A stretch of 42,990 bases of DNA from Herpetosiphonaceae bacterium (lineage in GTDB: Bacteria > Chloroflexota > Chloroflexia > Chloroflexales > Kallotenuaceae): contig DASUTC010000041.1 in NCBI GenBank assembly GCA_036374795.1, positions 1 to 42,990 of the forward strand, read 5' to 3'. Both the position numbers and the translations under genes were made by a program. Within the stretch, counting starts at the first letter, position 1. Each line of letters opens with the position of its first letter. The notes under the pieces were generated by a model, which worked only from the letters and a program-made list of their open reading frames with translations, ran no database searches and was not told where the DNA came from. Positions 26,300 through 34,511 of the stretch are shown one piece after another.

Positions 26300-26640
26300 T
26301 TACAGCCGCTCCCGCACCTGAAAGCGGGCGCGCAGCACGCCTTTATCGGACGCATGCCGTCCGACGATGATCTCGTACACGATCGGCGCGACGACCCGGT
26401 CGCGCGCAACATCGGACTAGGCCAGGTCGGCAGCCGACACCGCCCGGCGCAGTACACGGGTTTCACCTGGAGCGAGCGCGACGCGGGCCACCTTAAGCTC
26501 CTGCGGCGCGTGCTCGACCGTCGAGCCCTGCGCCGCAACGTCTGGCCGCATCATCATCCAGAGCTGCTCATCGCGGGTCAATGGCGCGAGCAGCTCGTGC
26601 GCGCTCGCCTCGATCGGCAAATCGCTCTCACGAACCATCC
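26300..26640 (-). pseudogene. Remnant of a GH3 beta-glucosidase-type gene
   Basis: On the minus strand a frame translates ELKVARVALAPGETRVL, then an in-frame TAG at 26419-26417, then continues VVAPIVYEIIVGRHASD and ARFQV to a TAA at 26302-26300. This is the pattern of the fibronectin III-like C-terminal domain of GH3 enzymes (KxFxRVxLxPGE ... VxxGxYEIxVGxSS ... ATF). The stretch before it (ASAHELLAPLTRDEQLW) resembles the N-terminal opening of GH3 proteins (ELLAxMTLEEK), so the gene may have lost its whole middle by internal deletion. Same strand as, and about 100 bases before, the pentonate dehydratase. Confidence 0.62.
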
Positions 26641-26776
26641 GATCGGTACCGTTGCCACGAAGAACTGGCGTTTCTCAATGGGGAACCGTGGCGATACCGG
26701 CGCGGATCGGGAGCGTCCAAAAACGAATGATACGCCACGCTGCTGGTATGACGTCTGGATGCGTTCGCGGTGGGCG

Positions 26777-28003
26777 CTACGGGACGGGCATCGTTTCCAG
26801 TCGGCTGTGCCGCAGGGCGGTGCTCCAGAGCGTATAGAGCGCGATCAGGCCATACAAGAGCGCGGCAATCGCGTAGATGTCACGAATGCCGATGCTGTCG
26901 GCCAGCTGTGAGAAGAGCAGCCCGCCGACCAAAAAGGCCATGCGTGCGAACATTTCGCGGAGCGCGTACACACGTCCGAGCATGTCCGGCGACACCTGGG
27001 TTTGGAGCAAGGAGTCCTGGGCGACATCGCGGAGGGCAAACGGTGGGCCAAAGGCCATCGAGACGAGTACCGCGACGATGACCGAGGGTGAGGCGGCGTA
27101 GGCGACGGTCATCGTGCTCATCAGAAACCCGTTGGCGATAATGATCCACCCCGGGCGCCTTCCCAGGTGGCGTGCGAACGAGAGCGCCAGGGCCGCGCCG
27201 ATCAGCTGCCCGGCGAAGAACGCCCCGCTTTGGTAGCCCCAGGCATCGACGCCAGCGCCCAGGGCATGCACCGTAAAGGACAGCATCAGCGCCGATGTCC
27301 ACACACCGTGGGGCCAGGACTCAAGAAACTCGACGGTGATTAGCGCACGCGCAAGCCGGTGCGATCGGAGATAGGTGAAGCCATCCAGCACATTGCGCCA
27401 GAAGCGAACATCCGCTCCCGACCGCGCAGGGCTGGCGATGGCGCCGATCAGACCTGCGCTTCCGGCGGCGAGGAGAAAGCAGCCAAGGTTGAGCGACGCG
27501 AGGAGCTGCGGCCCGGCGGTAGCGGCGATGAAACCACCCGCGGTGTACCCGATGGTGAGCACCACCTGGGTTGTCGTGAAGAGGACACTATTGGCCCATA
27601 CTAATCGTGCAGCGGGCACCACGACGGGGAGCGTGGCAAGCAGTGCCGGCTTATGCATAACCTCAACCATGATCAGACCAAAGACTAGGAGGTAGCCAGC
27701 CCAGAGGCCGCCGATGCCGTGCGCCGCTGCGAACAAGAAGCAGCCAAGCAGGCTGGCACGCAGCAGATTAGCGGCCACCAGGACGGGGCGGCGCGGCCAG
27801 CGATCCACGATACTGCCAGCGAATGGCCCAAACACCAGCGGTGGGATATTGCGCGCGACAAGGACACCCGTTGCCTGAAGCGCCGAGCCGGTTGAGCCAA
27901 AGACCAGCACAACCATGCTGATCGTTGTTAACTCGTTAGCCAGGGTGACGACAAGGTGGGTCATCCAGAGAAACAGGAATGCACGTTGTCTGATCATCTG
28001 CAT
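26777..28003 (-). CDS. MFS transporter, drug/siderophore-exporter type
   Basis: This 408-aa membrane protein has about 12 hydrophobic segments and the MFS motif A region FAGSIVDRWPRRPVL between helices two and three. The overall pattern (MIRQRAFLFLWMTHLVVTLANE start, FGPFAGSIVDR) is that of the MFS_3/EntS-like exporters. The frame is open to 28231, but the ATG at 28003-28001 begins at the right place for the family, with AGGAG about 12 bases upstream; the next Met, six bases on, is an alternative. It would pump an unknown small molecule out of the cell. The NRPS at the left edge is over 20 kb away, so a link to its product is not supported. Confidence 0.9.
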   Translation of the reverse strand: MQMIRQRAFLFLWMTHLVVTLANELTTISMVVLVFGSTGSALQATGVLVARNIPPLVFGPFAGSIVDRWPRRPVLVAANLLRASLLGCFLFAAAHGIGGLWAGYLLVFGLIMVEVMHKPALLATLPVVVPAARLVWANSVLFTTTQVVLTIGYTAGGFIAATAGPQLLASLNLGCFLLAAGSAGLIGAIASPARSGADVRFWRNVLDGFTYLRSHRLARALITVEFLESWPHGVWTSALMLSFTVHALGAGVDAWGYQSGAFFAGQLIGAALALSFARHLGRRPGWIIIANGFLMSTMTVAYAASPSVIVAVLVSMAFGPPFALRDVAQDSLLQTQVSPDMLGRVYALREMFARMAFLVGGLLFSQLADSIGIRDIYAIAALLYGLIALYTLWSTALRHSRLETMPVP

Positions 28004-28385
28004 AGATCGCTGAAGCTCCTGCGGGACCACCCCGTCACCGGCGTGCCAACGCAATGATAGCAACCCCGTCGCGAGGGCGCAAGGTGGCGGCAGGGCCGTT
28101 CCCGGTCGTCTGTGAGCAAGCGCCACCGCGCATGCCACAGGGCTAAGCGATCTGGCGATCACCCGTGCGAGCTGCGTGCCGGATTCGACCCCGGTGATCG
28201 GGGGCGTCCCCTTCAGCTTGGCACGCTCCACCGGGGTACTGATCTATGCCTGAGGCACTCCTCAGCTCTCATCAGTAGCGTAACGTCCGGTGTTGAATCC
28301 GGGTGGTACCTATGAGTCCGTGGTAGCATACCTGCCACCTATGCACGGAGATAGCGTACACCATATGTACAGGAGATGCATAACG
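28004..28385. other. Intergenic region between divergent MFS and DUF983 genes
   Basis: This 382-base gap must hold two divergent promoters. TTGAAT at 28293-28298 is a possible -35 for the rightward gene, without a matching -10 at good spacing. The minus-strand frame that continues the MFS gene upstream has no ribosome site and is probably non-coding. Nothing else was recognised. Confidence 0.45.
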
Positions 28386-28745
28386 ATGAGCCGGATTGTG
28401 CGAGCTTTGATCGATGGGGTGCGCCTGCGCTGCCCCGAATGCCATCGCGGCAGGATATTTGTCAAGCCGTTCAAGATTCGACGACAATGCCCGGTCTGTG
28501 GGATAGTGTTTGAGCGGTCAGGTGGTGAGATGACGGGTGGCATGGTGATTAATCTGGTCGTTACCGAGCTGATTGTGGTCATTACAGGCTCCATCTACGC
28601 GCTCTTTACCAGAGTGCCGCTCCTGCCCCTGCTGACGACGTTAATCGTCTTCGCCATCATCTTCCCGATCCTGTTTTATCACACCGCGCGCGGCCTGTGG
28701 GTGAGCATCATCTACTTGACGGCGGCCAATCTGGAGGCCGACTAG
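28386..28745 (+). CDS. DUF983 family small membrane protein
   Basis: This 119-aa protein has two CxxC knuckles, Cys16/Cys19 (RCPEC) and Cys35/Cys38 (QCPVC), that could bind zinc, followed by two hydrophobic segments (about residues 52-75 and 80-110). This is the DUF983 pattern. The biochemical role of the family is unknown to me. The frame is open to 28290; the ATG at 28386 was chosen because AGGAGA lies about 10 bases upstream and the family usually starts just before the first CxxC; ATG at 28365 is possible. Confidence 0.85.
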   Translation: MSRIVRALIDGVRLRCPECHRGRIFVKPFKIRRQCPVCGIVFERSGGEMTGGMVINLVVTELIVVITGSIYALFTRVPLLPLLTTLIVFAIIFPILFYHTARGLWVSIIYLTAANLEAD

Positions 28746-28761
28746 TACTACAGCAGCACGT

Positions 28762-28784
28762 ACGTCGGGCAACGTGCCCGACGT
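28762..28784 (+). terminator. Perfect 10-bp hairpin after the DUF983 gene
   Basis: ACGTCGGGCA (28762-28771) and TGCCCGACGT (28775-28784) pair perfectly around a 3-base loop, 17 bases after the DUF983 stop. Only a short TTGGTA follows, so termination may be partial. It also marks the left end of the IS701 remnant. Confidence 0.5.
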
Positions 28785-28785
28785 T

Positions 28786-29003
28786 TGGTATCGTGGCACC
28801 GCTGCGCCCGGTCAATGAAGGATGCCCCATCCTGGCTGGCGTAGCAGAGAAAGACCCCGATCTGAGCCGACCGTGCCACCATATTGGCGCTTGACGCCGA
28901 CCGATTGGTCGCCTTTTTTCAGAAAGCCAGCTTCATCAACCACCAGGACCGCATCCCGATCGCCGAGATGGTCGCTTGTCTGCCGGGTCAGCCGTAGCGC
29001 CAT
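28786..29003 (-). pseudogene. IS701-family transposase remnant
   Basis: On the minus strand the fragment LGDRDAVLVVDEAGFLKKG followed by GVKRQYGGTVG is the DDE_5 / IS701 core around the first catalytic Asp (VVDExGFxKKG). At about 28880 the frame shifts: the expected continuation QIGVFLCYASQDGASFIDRA is readable in the next frame, consistent with loss of about 4-5 codons. The N-terminal part and everything after FIDRA are missing. No terminal inverted repeats could be assigned. Confidence 0.82.
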
Positions 29004-29132
29004 GAACGCCGCTATCTCGATGGCTGGTTGTGCTTGCTTTCGAGGATACCCACCTGGCGCGTCGTCGTGCGCTTCGCCCGCCTTGCGGTATCCCGCCGTC
29101 AGGTGACGTGCGTCACCTGCCCTCCAGCACCC

Positions 29133-30341
29133 CTATGAACTATGGCTGGATGAGGCTGCCGCCACCTGCTGCACCTCCCGATGGGGTCGCAGCGGCTTCA
29201 TCCCAAACAGCACCCGCAGGAGGTTGATCCGACGAATCAGCAATTCGTACAGCACCATGATGAGTGTGAACGTGCTGACCAGGATGATGGCCCATTTGGC
29301 AAGGTCGGGGATCGTCCACGTCAACACGTAGAAGGCTACCACGAGCAGGATGGATTGATGCAGGACGTAGAAGGGCAGCACGGCTTCGTTGCCGTACTCC
29401 AATACCGGCGTGCGGACATTCAGCCGTTGCATCCCAAACCCAAGGATCGCCAGCGAGCCGGCCCAGCAGGAAAGGCTCGAAGCGATCGACCACACCAGGT
29501 ATATCGGTGTACCGAACGCATTTTCCCCGCCGGTCAGTGCGAGCACCAGCGCGACCCCGACGAAGAAGCTAACCAGCGCAGTGACCAATGAGAACCAGCG
29601 TATCCGGCGCATGCTGGCCTGCATAGCCGGGCTGGAGGCGAACACAAAGCCGCTCAAGAAGAAGATCAGGTGGGAGGGCAGGTTCCAGCCCCCAAACTCA
29701 TCCCGGGCCAGGAGGCTATTGCTATCCGGATCTAATGTCGCAGACAGCAGGATGATGGGCAGAACCGGCAGGTACAATGCGCCAGGTGCGGCGAACCGCG
29801 CTCCCACCCAGGTAAGCACCCGCTGACCGGTTCCGTTCCGCAGCCAGAGGAACAGCGGCAGGCAGACCAGACTGAAAACGAACAGCATTTCCAGATACCA
29901 GAGATGGCTGCCGATCCAGTTAAAGTTGCCGCCGAACCGATCCAAGCCATTGAACGTCGTGAGGTACCACTGCCAGAAGGATCCGCGGTATTGGTTCTGG
30001 CTGACCTGCTTGAGATATTCCTGGAGCGGGATGTGCGTGACGAGGCCGACCAGCAGCGGGACCAGCAGGCGCAGCGCGCGGTCTTTGACAAACCGCCATG
30101 CCCGGCGTGTGCCCAGAGCATAAAACGTAGCCATCCCGGAGATGAGAAAGACGGCTGGCATCAGCCAGCGGCTGATGAAGACCACCAGCGCCTGAGCACT
30201 CAGATGGGTCGTTGCACTCTTGACATACCAGCCTTCCAGGTCAAACAAGCGCAGACTGTGGAAGACGAGGACCGTCAGGATGAGCAGCACACGGAGCCAG
30301 TCCAGGTCACATCGACGTTGTCCGGAAGGTTTGCTCAACAT
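29133..30341 (-). CDS. Acyltransferase 3 family membrane protein
   Basis: This 402-aa protein has about ten hydrophobic segments. Its first helix carries the family motif CDLDWLRVLLILTVLVFH, with the conserved His, and the following loops have FLISGMATFYAL and RALRLLVPLLVG, typical of the acyltransferase 3 (OafA/OpgC-like) group. Such proteins O-acylate sugars, glycans or lipids at the cytoplasmic membrane. The frame is open to 30602, but the ATG at 30341 has GGGAGGA six bases upstream and directly precedes the first conserved motif. No glycan synthesis genes are close by, so the acceptor is unknown. Confidence 0.88.
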   Translation of the reverse strand: MLSKPSGQRRCDLDWLRVLLILTVLVFHSLRLFDLEGWYVKSATTHLSAQALVVFISRWLMPAVFLISGMATFYALGTRRAWRFVKDRALRLLVPLLVGLVTHIPLQEYLKQVSQNQYRGSFWQWYLTTFNGLDRFGGNFNWIGSHLWYLEMLFVFSLVCLPLFLWLRNGTGQRVLTWVGARFAAPGALYLPVLPIILLSATLDPDSNSLLARDEFGGWNLPSHLIFFLSGFVFASSPAMQASMRRIRWFSLVTALVSFFVGVALVLALTGGENAFGTPIYLVWSIASSLSCWAGSLAILGFGMQRLNVRTPVLEYGNEAVLPFYVLHQSILLVVAFYVLTWTIPDLAKWAIILVSTFTLIMVLYELLIRRINLLRVLFGMKPLRPHREVQQVAAASSSHSS

Positions 30342-31049
30342 CTTGCTTCCTCCCGTTCTTTCTCGGGTTAGCGGAGAGCGCTGGGAGTTCTGCACGCTCA
30401 CGAAGGAGGGGGCGAAAGCCTGCGGTAAGCGCCAGCGGATCATCTGCACCATCGGTGGCTCCATGCCTGGTCTGATGTGCAAACGCATCGCTTTCTGAAG
30501 CCCTGTTCTTGGCTTAGCGTACACTTCTCCCGGTTTGATACCGTCACCCCAGCCGTGGGGTCCGAGGATGACCGGGGAAAGTGGAAGCATGGGACGGCCC
30601 ATCCTCTATGGGCACAACCATACCACGGCAGGGCGGTGCGTGGAGCAACGACACCACCATGCGCGGGGATGAATCCTTCACGTGGTGGGTCCCCTCGCAG
30701 ATAGTGAAGGGGGACAAACCTCCTACGCATGTAATCGCCGGTCTGGGAGCGCTGGCAGGCAAGTCATTGTTGCTGACTTTTGGGCTGGTGTGCGTGCCCG
30801 ATCCTGTCCGTGTCGGTGGGCATGACATGCGGAAACACGTGACTGAACTGGGCCGAGCAGCAGCCGTGCGATCCGCACGATCAGCGGGAGGGAATGCCGG
30901 AGCGGTGCGAGCGTGTCCGAGGCAGGCCACATCCGCAACGGAGGTAGCCTGCCTCATCCGCTAAGGTGCGATGAGCCCACAGCGTGGGCAGGGCAGACCG
31001 GATCGCACCGCATTGACGCACCGTTCATCGCAGTGCAGGCGTGGCGGGG
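30342..31049. other. 708-base region without a supported gene
   Basis: Between the acyltransferase and the toxin-like gene. Open frames on both strands (for example 30581-30964 plus and 30544-30957 minus) lack ribosome sites and family character. An 8-base inverted repeat (TCCTTCAC near 30675 and GTGAAGGG near 30703) is present. It must hold the acyltransferase promoter at its left end and the 3' end of the toxin transcript at its right end. Confidence 0.45.
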
Positions 31050-32708
31050 TTACGGCAGGGCGATGGTGGCATCCGACCAGCCGAGCGCCTTAAGGGGCTC
31101 CGTATCGAACGGCAACGTGCACTTCCAGTGGAAAGTGACCACCTTCAGGTTTGCGTTGCTGGAGGAGCCGTTATCACTGTACCCCGAGATTCCTACCAGA
31201 TAGCCCGTCGTGCCTTCGGGCGGCCCTGAGGTAAAGTGGAGATTGGAGGTGCCGCCTCCAAGTATGGAACGACCCTGGCTGGTGGTAAACCCGAGCTGGT
31301 TGATCAACCCACTGGCATACCCTTGTGCCGCGATAATGGTTTCCCCCTCCGCCAGCGCCAGGGTTTGTGGCACTCCACCGCTCCCGCCGTGCCGTCCCGT
31401 GGATGTCCCATTGAGGAACAGCTCCAGGCTATCTACCAGCGAGCCGGTGCTGATGGTGACTTGGGTGATGCGTTGGGTATCGGCGGCGATTACCGAAAAG
31501 GGCGTTGCCTGGTACTGGCCGTATGGCCCATCGGCGTAAATGATGGTGGGAGGTTGCAGGGGGGCCGGGTTATCGGGGTTGATGTAGCTCCAGAGATCCG
31601 CGGTGGACAGGTAGCTATCGAGGGTGTAGGCGAGCTGGTTGGTCACTTGCTCGGCGCGCTGCGCGACCGCATCTTCCACCTCGCTGAGGTGGTGAACCTG
31701 ACTCCCACGCCACCCCGTATACTCGTCGATAGGAACATAGATGGTGGCGTCGCTGCCGATGCCAATGGTACTTTCGTCGCGATAGGTGACCATGGCAGCG
31801 CGCTTGTCCAACAAACTCTGCCGCGCCGGGGGGAGCGCTTGTTGGTAAGCATCGATGGTATTTTGCAGATTGTCGATGAGCTTTTGACGTTCCTCAGGCG
31901 ACAGGGGGACGCCGTAGATCTCCTGATACGACAGGATTTGCTCTCGGAAGGTGAACAGCATCAACGTTCCGTACGGGATGAAGAAAAACATCTCGACCTG
32001 CGTTTGACTCAGATCGACGAAATACGGCTCATACAGGCGGAGGCCCCCAAGCAGATTCTCAAACGTATCCGCACGGCGCTCGGGCGGGGCATTCAAATAA
32101 TCGTCCGCGAGATTGTACAGGCCATCGAGTTTCTTCGTCAGATCGTCAATCGTGCGCTGTCGCTCGATCCCACTGACGATCTGGTCGATATAGTTTTGAA
32201 AGCATGCCCAGGCTTGATCGCGATTGCTACTTTCCGGCCAGAGCATCATGGTGATCATCCTCAGGGCACTGCCAACGGTTGGAACCAGCGTCAACGCCGC
32301 GCCGACGAGCGTCCGCGCGATGTCGTTGATCGTCAGCGAGGAGTAGAGCCCGGTATCCGCCTCCAGGAGCGGACTATTGGGAGACGAAACCCACCAGGAT
32401 TGCGGCTCATCGTACATGCGAAAGCTCGAGATGTTCCCACCGACCCCATAGGCATCCAGGTCATTGATCTCCGAGCCGGGACCAAAGGTTGCGGTCTTAC
32501 CTTCGTAGTTATCATCTTTGTAGACTTCCAGCCAGGTGCGCGTCCCCGTCTTGAGGGAGTCCGGTTCGTCGCCCAGCTTCTCGCCGGTCGACTGGACGTA
32601 GTCATCCATATCGGCAACGTTGGTGGGTCCGTCGAAACGTTTGGTGCCGCCCTGGAAGCCATCACTGTCATAGAACTGCACCCAACAACCATCTGTTGCA
32701 TTCGACAT
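31050..32708 (-). CDS. Cry-type pore-forming toxin-like protein with crystallin and jacalin lectin domains
   Basis: This 552-aa protein reads as three modules. Residues 1-100: a beta-gamma-crystallin-like double repeat (WVQFYDSDGFQGGTKRF and WLEVYKDDNYEGKTATF, then ISSFRMYD). Residues about 110-370: a helical domain like domain I of delta-endotoxins, with the hydrophobic VGAALTLVPTVGSALRMI helix, MLWP, WACFQNYIDQIVSGIERQ, LGGLRLYEPYFV and FTFREQILSYQEIYG in the expected order. Residues about 430-552: a jacalin-like lectin (HGGSGGVPQTLALAEGE, LGFTTSQGRS, YLVGISGYSDNG). Domain I of Cry toxins inserts helices into membranes; the lectin would supply glycan targeting. There is no signal peptide. 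The frame is open to 32783; the ATG at 32708 was chosen because AAGGG lies about 10 bases upstream and the crystallin motif starts at once. Domain calls are by eye. Confidence 0.8.
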   Translation of the reverse strand: MSNATDGCWVQFYDSDGFQGGTKRFDGPTNVADMDDYVQSTGEKLGDEPDSLKTGTRTWLEVYKDDNYEGKTATFGPGSEINDLDAYGVGGNISSFRMYDEPQSWWVSSPNSPLLEADTGLYSSLTINDIARTLVGAALTLVPTVGSALRMITMMLWPESSNRDQAWACFQNYIDQIVSGIERQRTIDDLTKKLDGLYNLADDYLNAPPERRADTFENLLGGLRLYEPYFVDLSQTQVEMFFFIPYGTLMLFTFREQILSYQEIYGVPLSPEERQKLIDNLQNTIDAYQQALPPARQSLLDKRAAMVTYRDESTIGIGSDATIYVPIDEYTGWRGSQVHHLSEVEDAVAQRAEQVTNQLAYTLDSYLSTADLWSYINPDNPAPLQPPTIIYADGPYGQYQATPFSVIAADTQRITQVTISTGSLVDSLELFLNGTSTGRHGGSGGVPQTLALAEGETIIAAQGYASGLINQLGFTTSQGRSILGGGTSNLHFTSGPPEGTTGYLVGISGYSDNGSSSNANLKVVTFHWKCTLPFDTEPLKALGWSDATIALP

Positions 32709-33259
32709 GCGGCGTGTGCCCTTTCCCTTCATGGAAGGTGATTGATGTCGCCAGTGACGTGATGCTATGGAACGGAATGGCAAGAGCCGGATCTTACCAA
32801 CGGCGGTCCAACCAAGACGTCACCGCTACTCTAGCATAGTTCCGTTCCGCCCACCCCCCGACCGATGTCCCCCGCGAGTACCAGCCATATCCCGGCAATC
32901 AGGGGGCGATCCGTAGCCGTGACGATCCGGCGACCCTAAAGCGACATCACGGCCTGGCGACAGGCTGCGATCATGTCCACGAACGCGCACACCGCATTGG
33001 CATGCCGTACACCGCATGTCGCACCGTATCGTATCGATGCTCCGAACGCTGGAAGCGCACGCTCCGTCGCGCGACCGAGGCGTTGACCGGCCCTGCCGAT
33101 GCTGTCGCCCGCCACCCCGGACCTTCAGCGGACGCTGAAGCGCATCCGTCACGACGGCGTCCGGACTCATGATCGGAATGGGGATGCGGTACCGCATTGG
33201 CACTCCCGCCCACATCGCTCACAGCACCCCGTGTACGCACTGAGCAGGTCATCCTGATC

Positions 33260-33288
33260 TTGAATTGGCATGACATCTGGTGTAGTAT
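33260..33288 (+). promoter_or_regulatory. Candidate promoter of the SIR2-STAND-KaiC operon
   Basis: TTGAAT (33260-33265), an exact 17-base spacer, and TAGTAT (33283-33288). This is the best sigma70-type match in the gap, about 300 bases before the SIR2 start codon. Confidence 0.5.
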
Positions 33289-33297
33289 TGGCTGGAG

Positions 33298-33329
33298 ATG
33301 GTGAGCGGACAGCATGGTGAGCGGACAAC
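33298..33329 (+). repeat. Tandem 16-base repeat just downstream of the promoter
   Basis: ATGGTGAGCGGACAGC (33298-33313) is followed directly by ATGGTGAGCGGACAAC (33314-33329), one mismatch. It begins nine bases after the -10 element, so it would span the transcription start and early leader, a usual place for a repressor site. Confidence 0.6.
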
Positions 33330-33590
33330 CCTGTAGCACCTGCCTTCATCCAAGCGCGACATCATACCCTCCGACCTCACCGCGTCGTACCCGTGGTCGG
33401 CATCCTCGCAGAGGACTATCGGTTGAGCGAACGCCGTTGCTCTTCGGATATGCCACTACGCCATCAGACCTCAACGCAGAACCGTACTGGTACCTCATGC
33501 AACGCACGTTGAGGAGTCGAGCACACTCCTTCGTCTCACCAGAACAAGCGCGCGTGGATTAGCAGCTATCAGCATACGAGGTGATACATA

Positions 33591-34511
33591 ATGGCCCTGC
33601 CCCGCAAAGCCAAAGGCAGCAAAAAGATCGATGAAGGTCTGATTAATATCATTGCGGAGTATGTCAAGCGAGGAGAATGTATTCTTTTTTTAGGAGCAGG
33701 CGCGCATTATCCACCCCCCAAGGACTCGTCCTACACCTACCCGGAACATCAACGGCCACCGCTTGGCAGCGCGCTGTGCGAGCATTTATCGGTTCGGAGT
33801 GGGCTGTCGGAGCAACCTCCCAAGGAGCGGAAGAAAATCAGCGGCCTACAGCGTGTTTCCTTGTATTACGAGACAAAACGGTCGAGAAAAGCATTAGTTG
33901 ACGAGATACGGCAGATGGTCGGGGAGGGCAAAACGCCTTCTCCGGTGATCCGAGCGTTAGCGCGGCTCAATTTCCCGCTCGTGTTCACCACCAACTATGA
34001 CCGCCTGTTCGAAATGGCCCTGCACGACGAGAAGAAAGCCTTTAATCGCCGCGTGTACTCGAAGGATCGCGATACGCCAACCGAAGATTATTTGGAAGAT
34101 CCCAACCCCCAGCAGCCCATCATCTGCAAAATTCATGGCGACATCGGAAACCCCGACTCGATTGTCATTACCGATGAAGATTACATCCAGTTCGTGTTGC
34201 GCATGGGCGATCCTGATATTTATCATCCGGTGCCTGAGACATTTCGCTTCTACTTTAAGCGCTGGCCGACGCTCTTTATCGGGTACAGCCTGATGGATTA
34301 CAACCTGCGGCTGCTGTTCAAAACCATGCGCTGGAAAATCGATCGGGCGAAAGTTCCTGACATGTACTCCGTTGATCTTTCTCCCGATCCCCTCATCCTT
34401 GACGTATGGGAGCTCCAGCAAAAATATGTCAAATTCATCACCCAAGATGTATGGTCCTTTGTGCCAATGCTGTATCAAAAGGTGACTGGCGAGGAGTTTC
34501 CACCGCGATGA
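33591..34511 (+). CDS. SIR2-like domain protein, probable NAD+-consuming effector
   Basis: This 306-aa protein matches the SIR2_2 group: the nucleotide loop LFLGAGA (residues 33-39), TTNYDRLFE (133-141, with Asn135), KIHGDIG with the expected catalytic His182, and near the end LFIGYSLMDYNLRLLF, which is diagnostic of defence-type SIR2 proteins. It has no zinc-binding cysteine quartet, as usual for NADase-type rather than deacetylase sirtuins. The ATG has GAGGTGA six bases before it. The gene is more A/T-rich than most of the window. Its stop overlaps the start of the STAND gene (ATGA), so both are made together. Known SIR2 proteins in Thoeris, DSR, Avs5 and SIR2-HerA systems deplete NAD+ on infection; the same role here is inference. 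Confidence 0.9.
   Translation: MALPRKAKGSKKIDEGLINIIAEYVKRGECILFLGAGAHYPPPKDSSYTYPEHQRPPLGSALCEHLSVRSGLSEQPPKERKKISGLQRVSLYYETKRSRKALVDEIRQMVGEGKTPSPVIRALARLNFPLVFTTNYDRLFEMALHDEKKAFNRRVYSKDRDTPTEDYLEDPNPQQPIICKIHGDIGNPDSIVITDEDYIQFVLRMGDPDIYHPVPETFRFYFKRWPTLFIGYSLMDYNLRLLFKTMRWKIDRAKVPDMYSVDLSPDPLILDVWELQQKYVKFITQDVWSFVPMLYQKVTGEEFPPR

Larger units (their letters stand above)
32709..33590. other. 882-base region between the toxin-like gene and the SIR2 operon
   Basis: No supported gene. It separates divergent transcription units and holds a good rightward promoter candidate (33260-33288) followed by a 16-base tandem repeat (33298-33329). Frames open here (32826-33339 minus, 33314-33562 plus) have no ribosome site or family character. 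Confidence 0.5.

Noticed and set aside
30581-30964. 127-codon plus-strand frame between acyltransferase and toxin-like gene
   Set aside because: No ribosome site and no family pattern; a similar-sized frame exists on the other strand.
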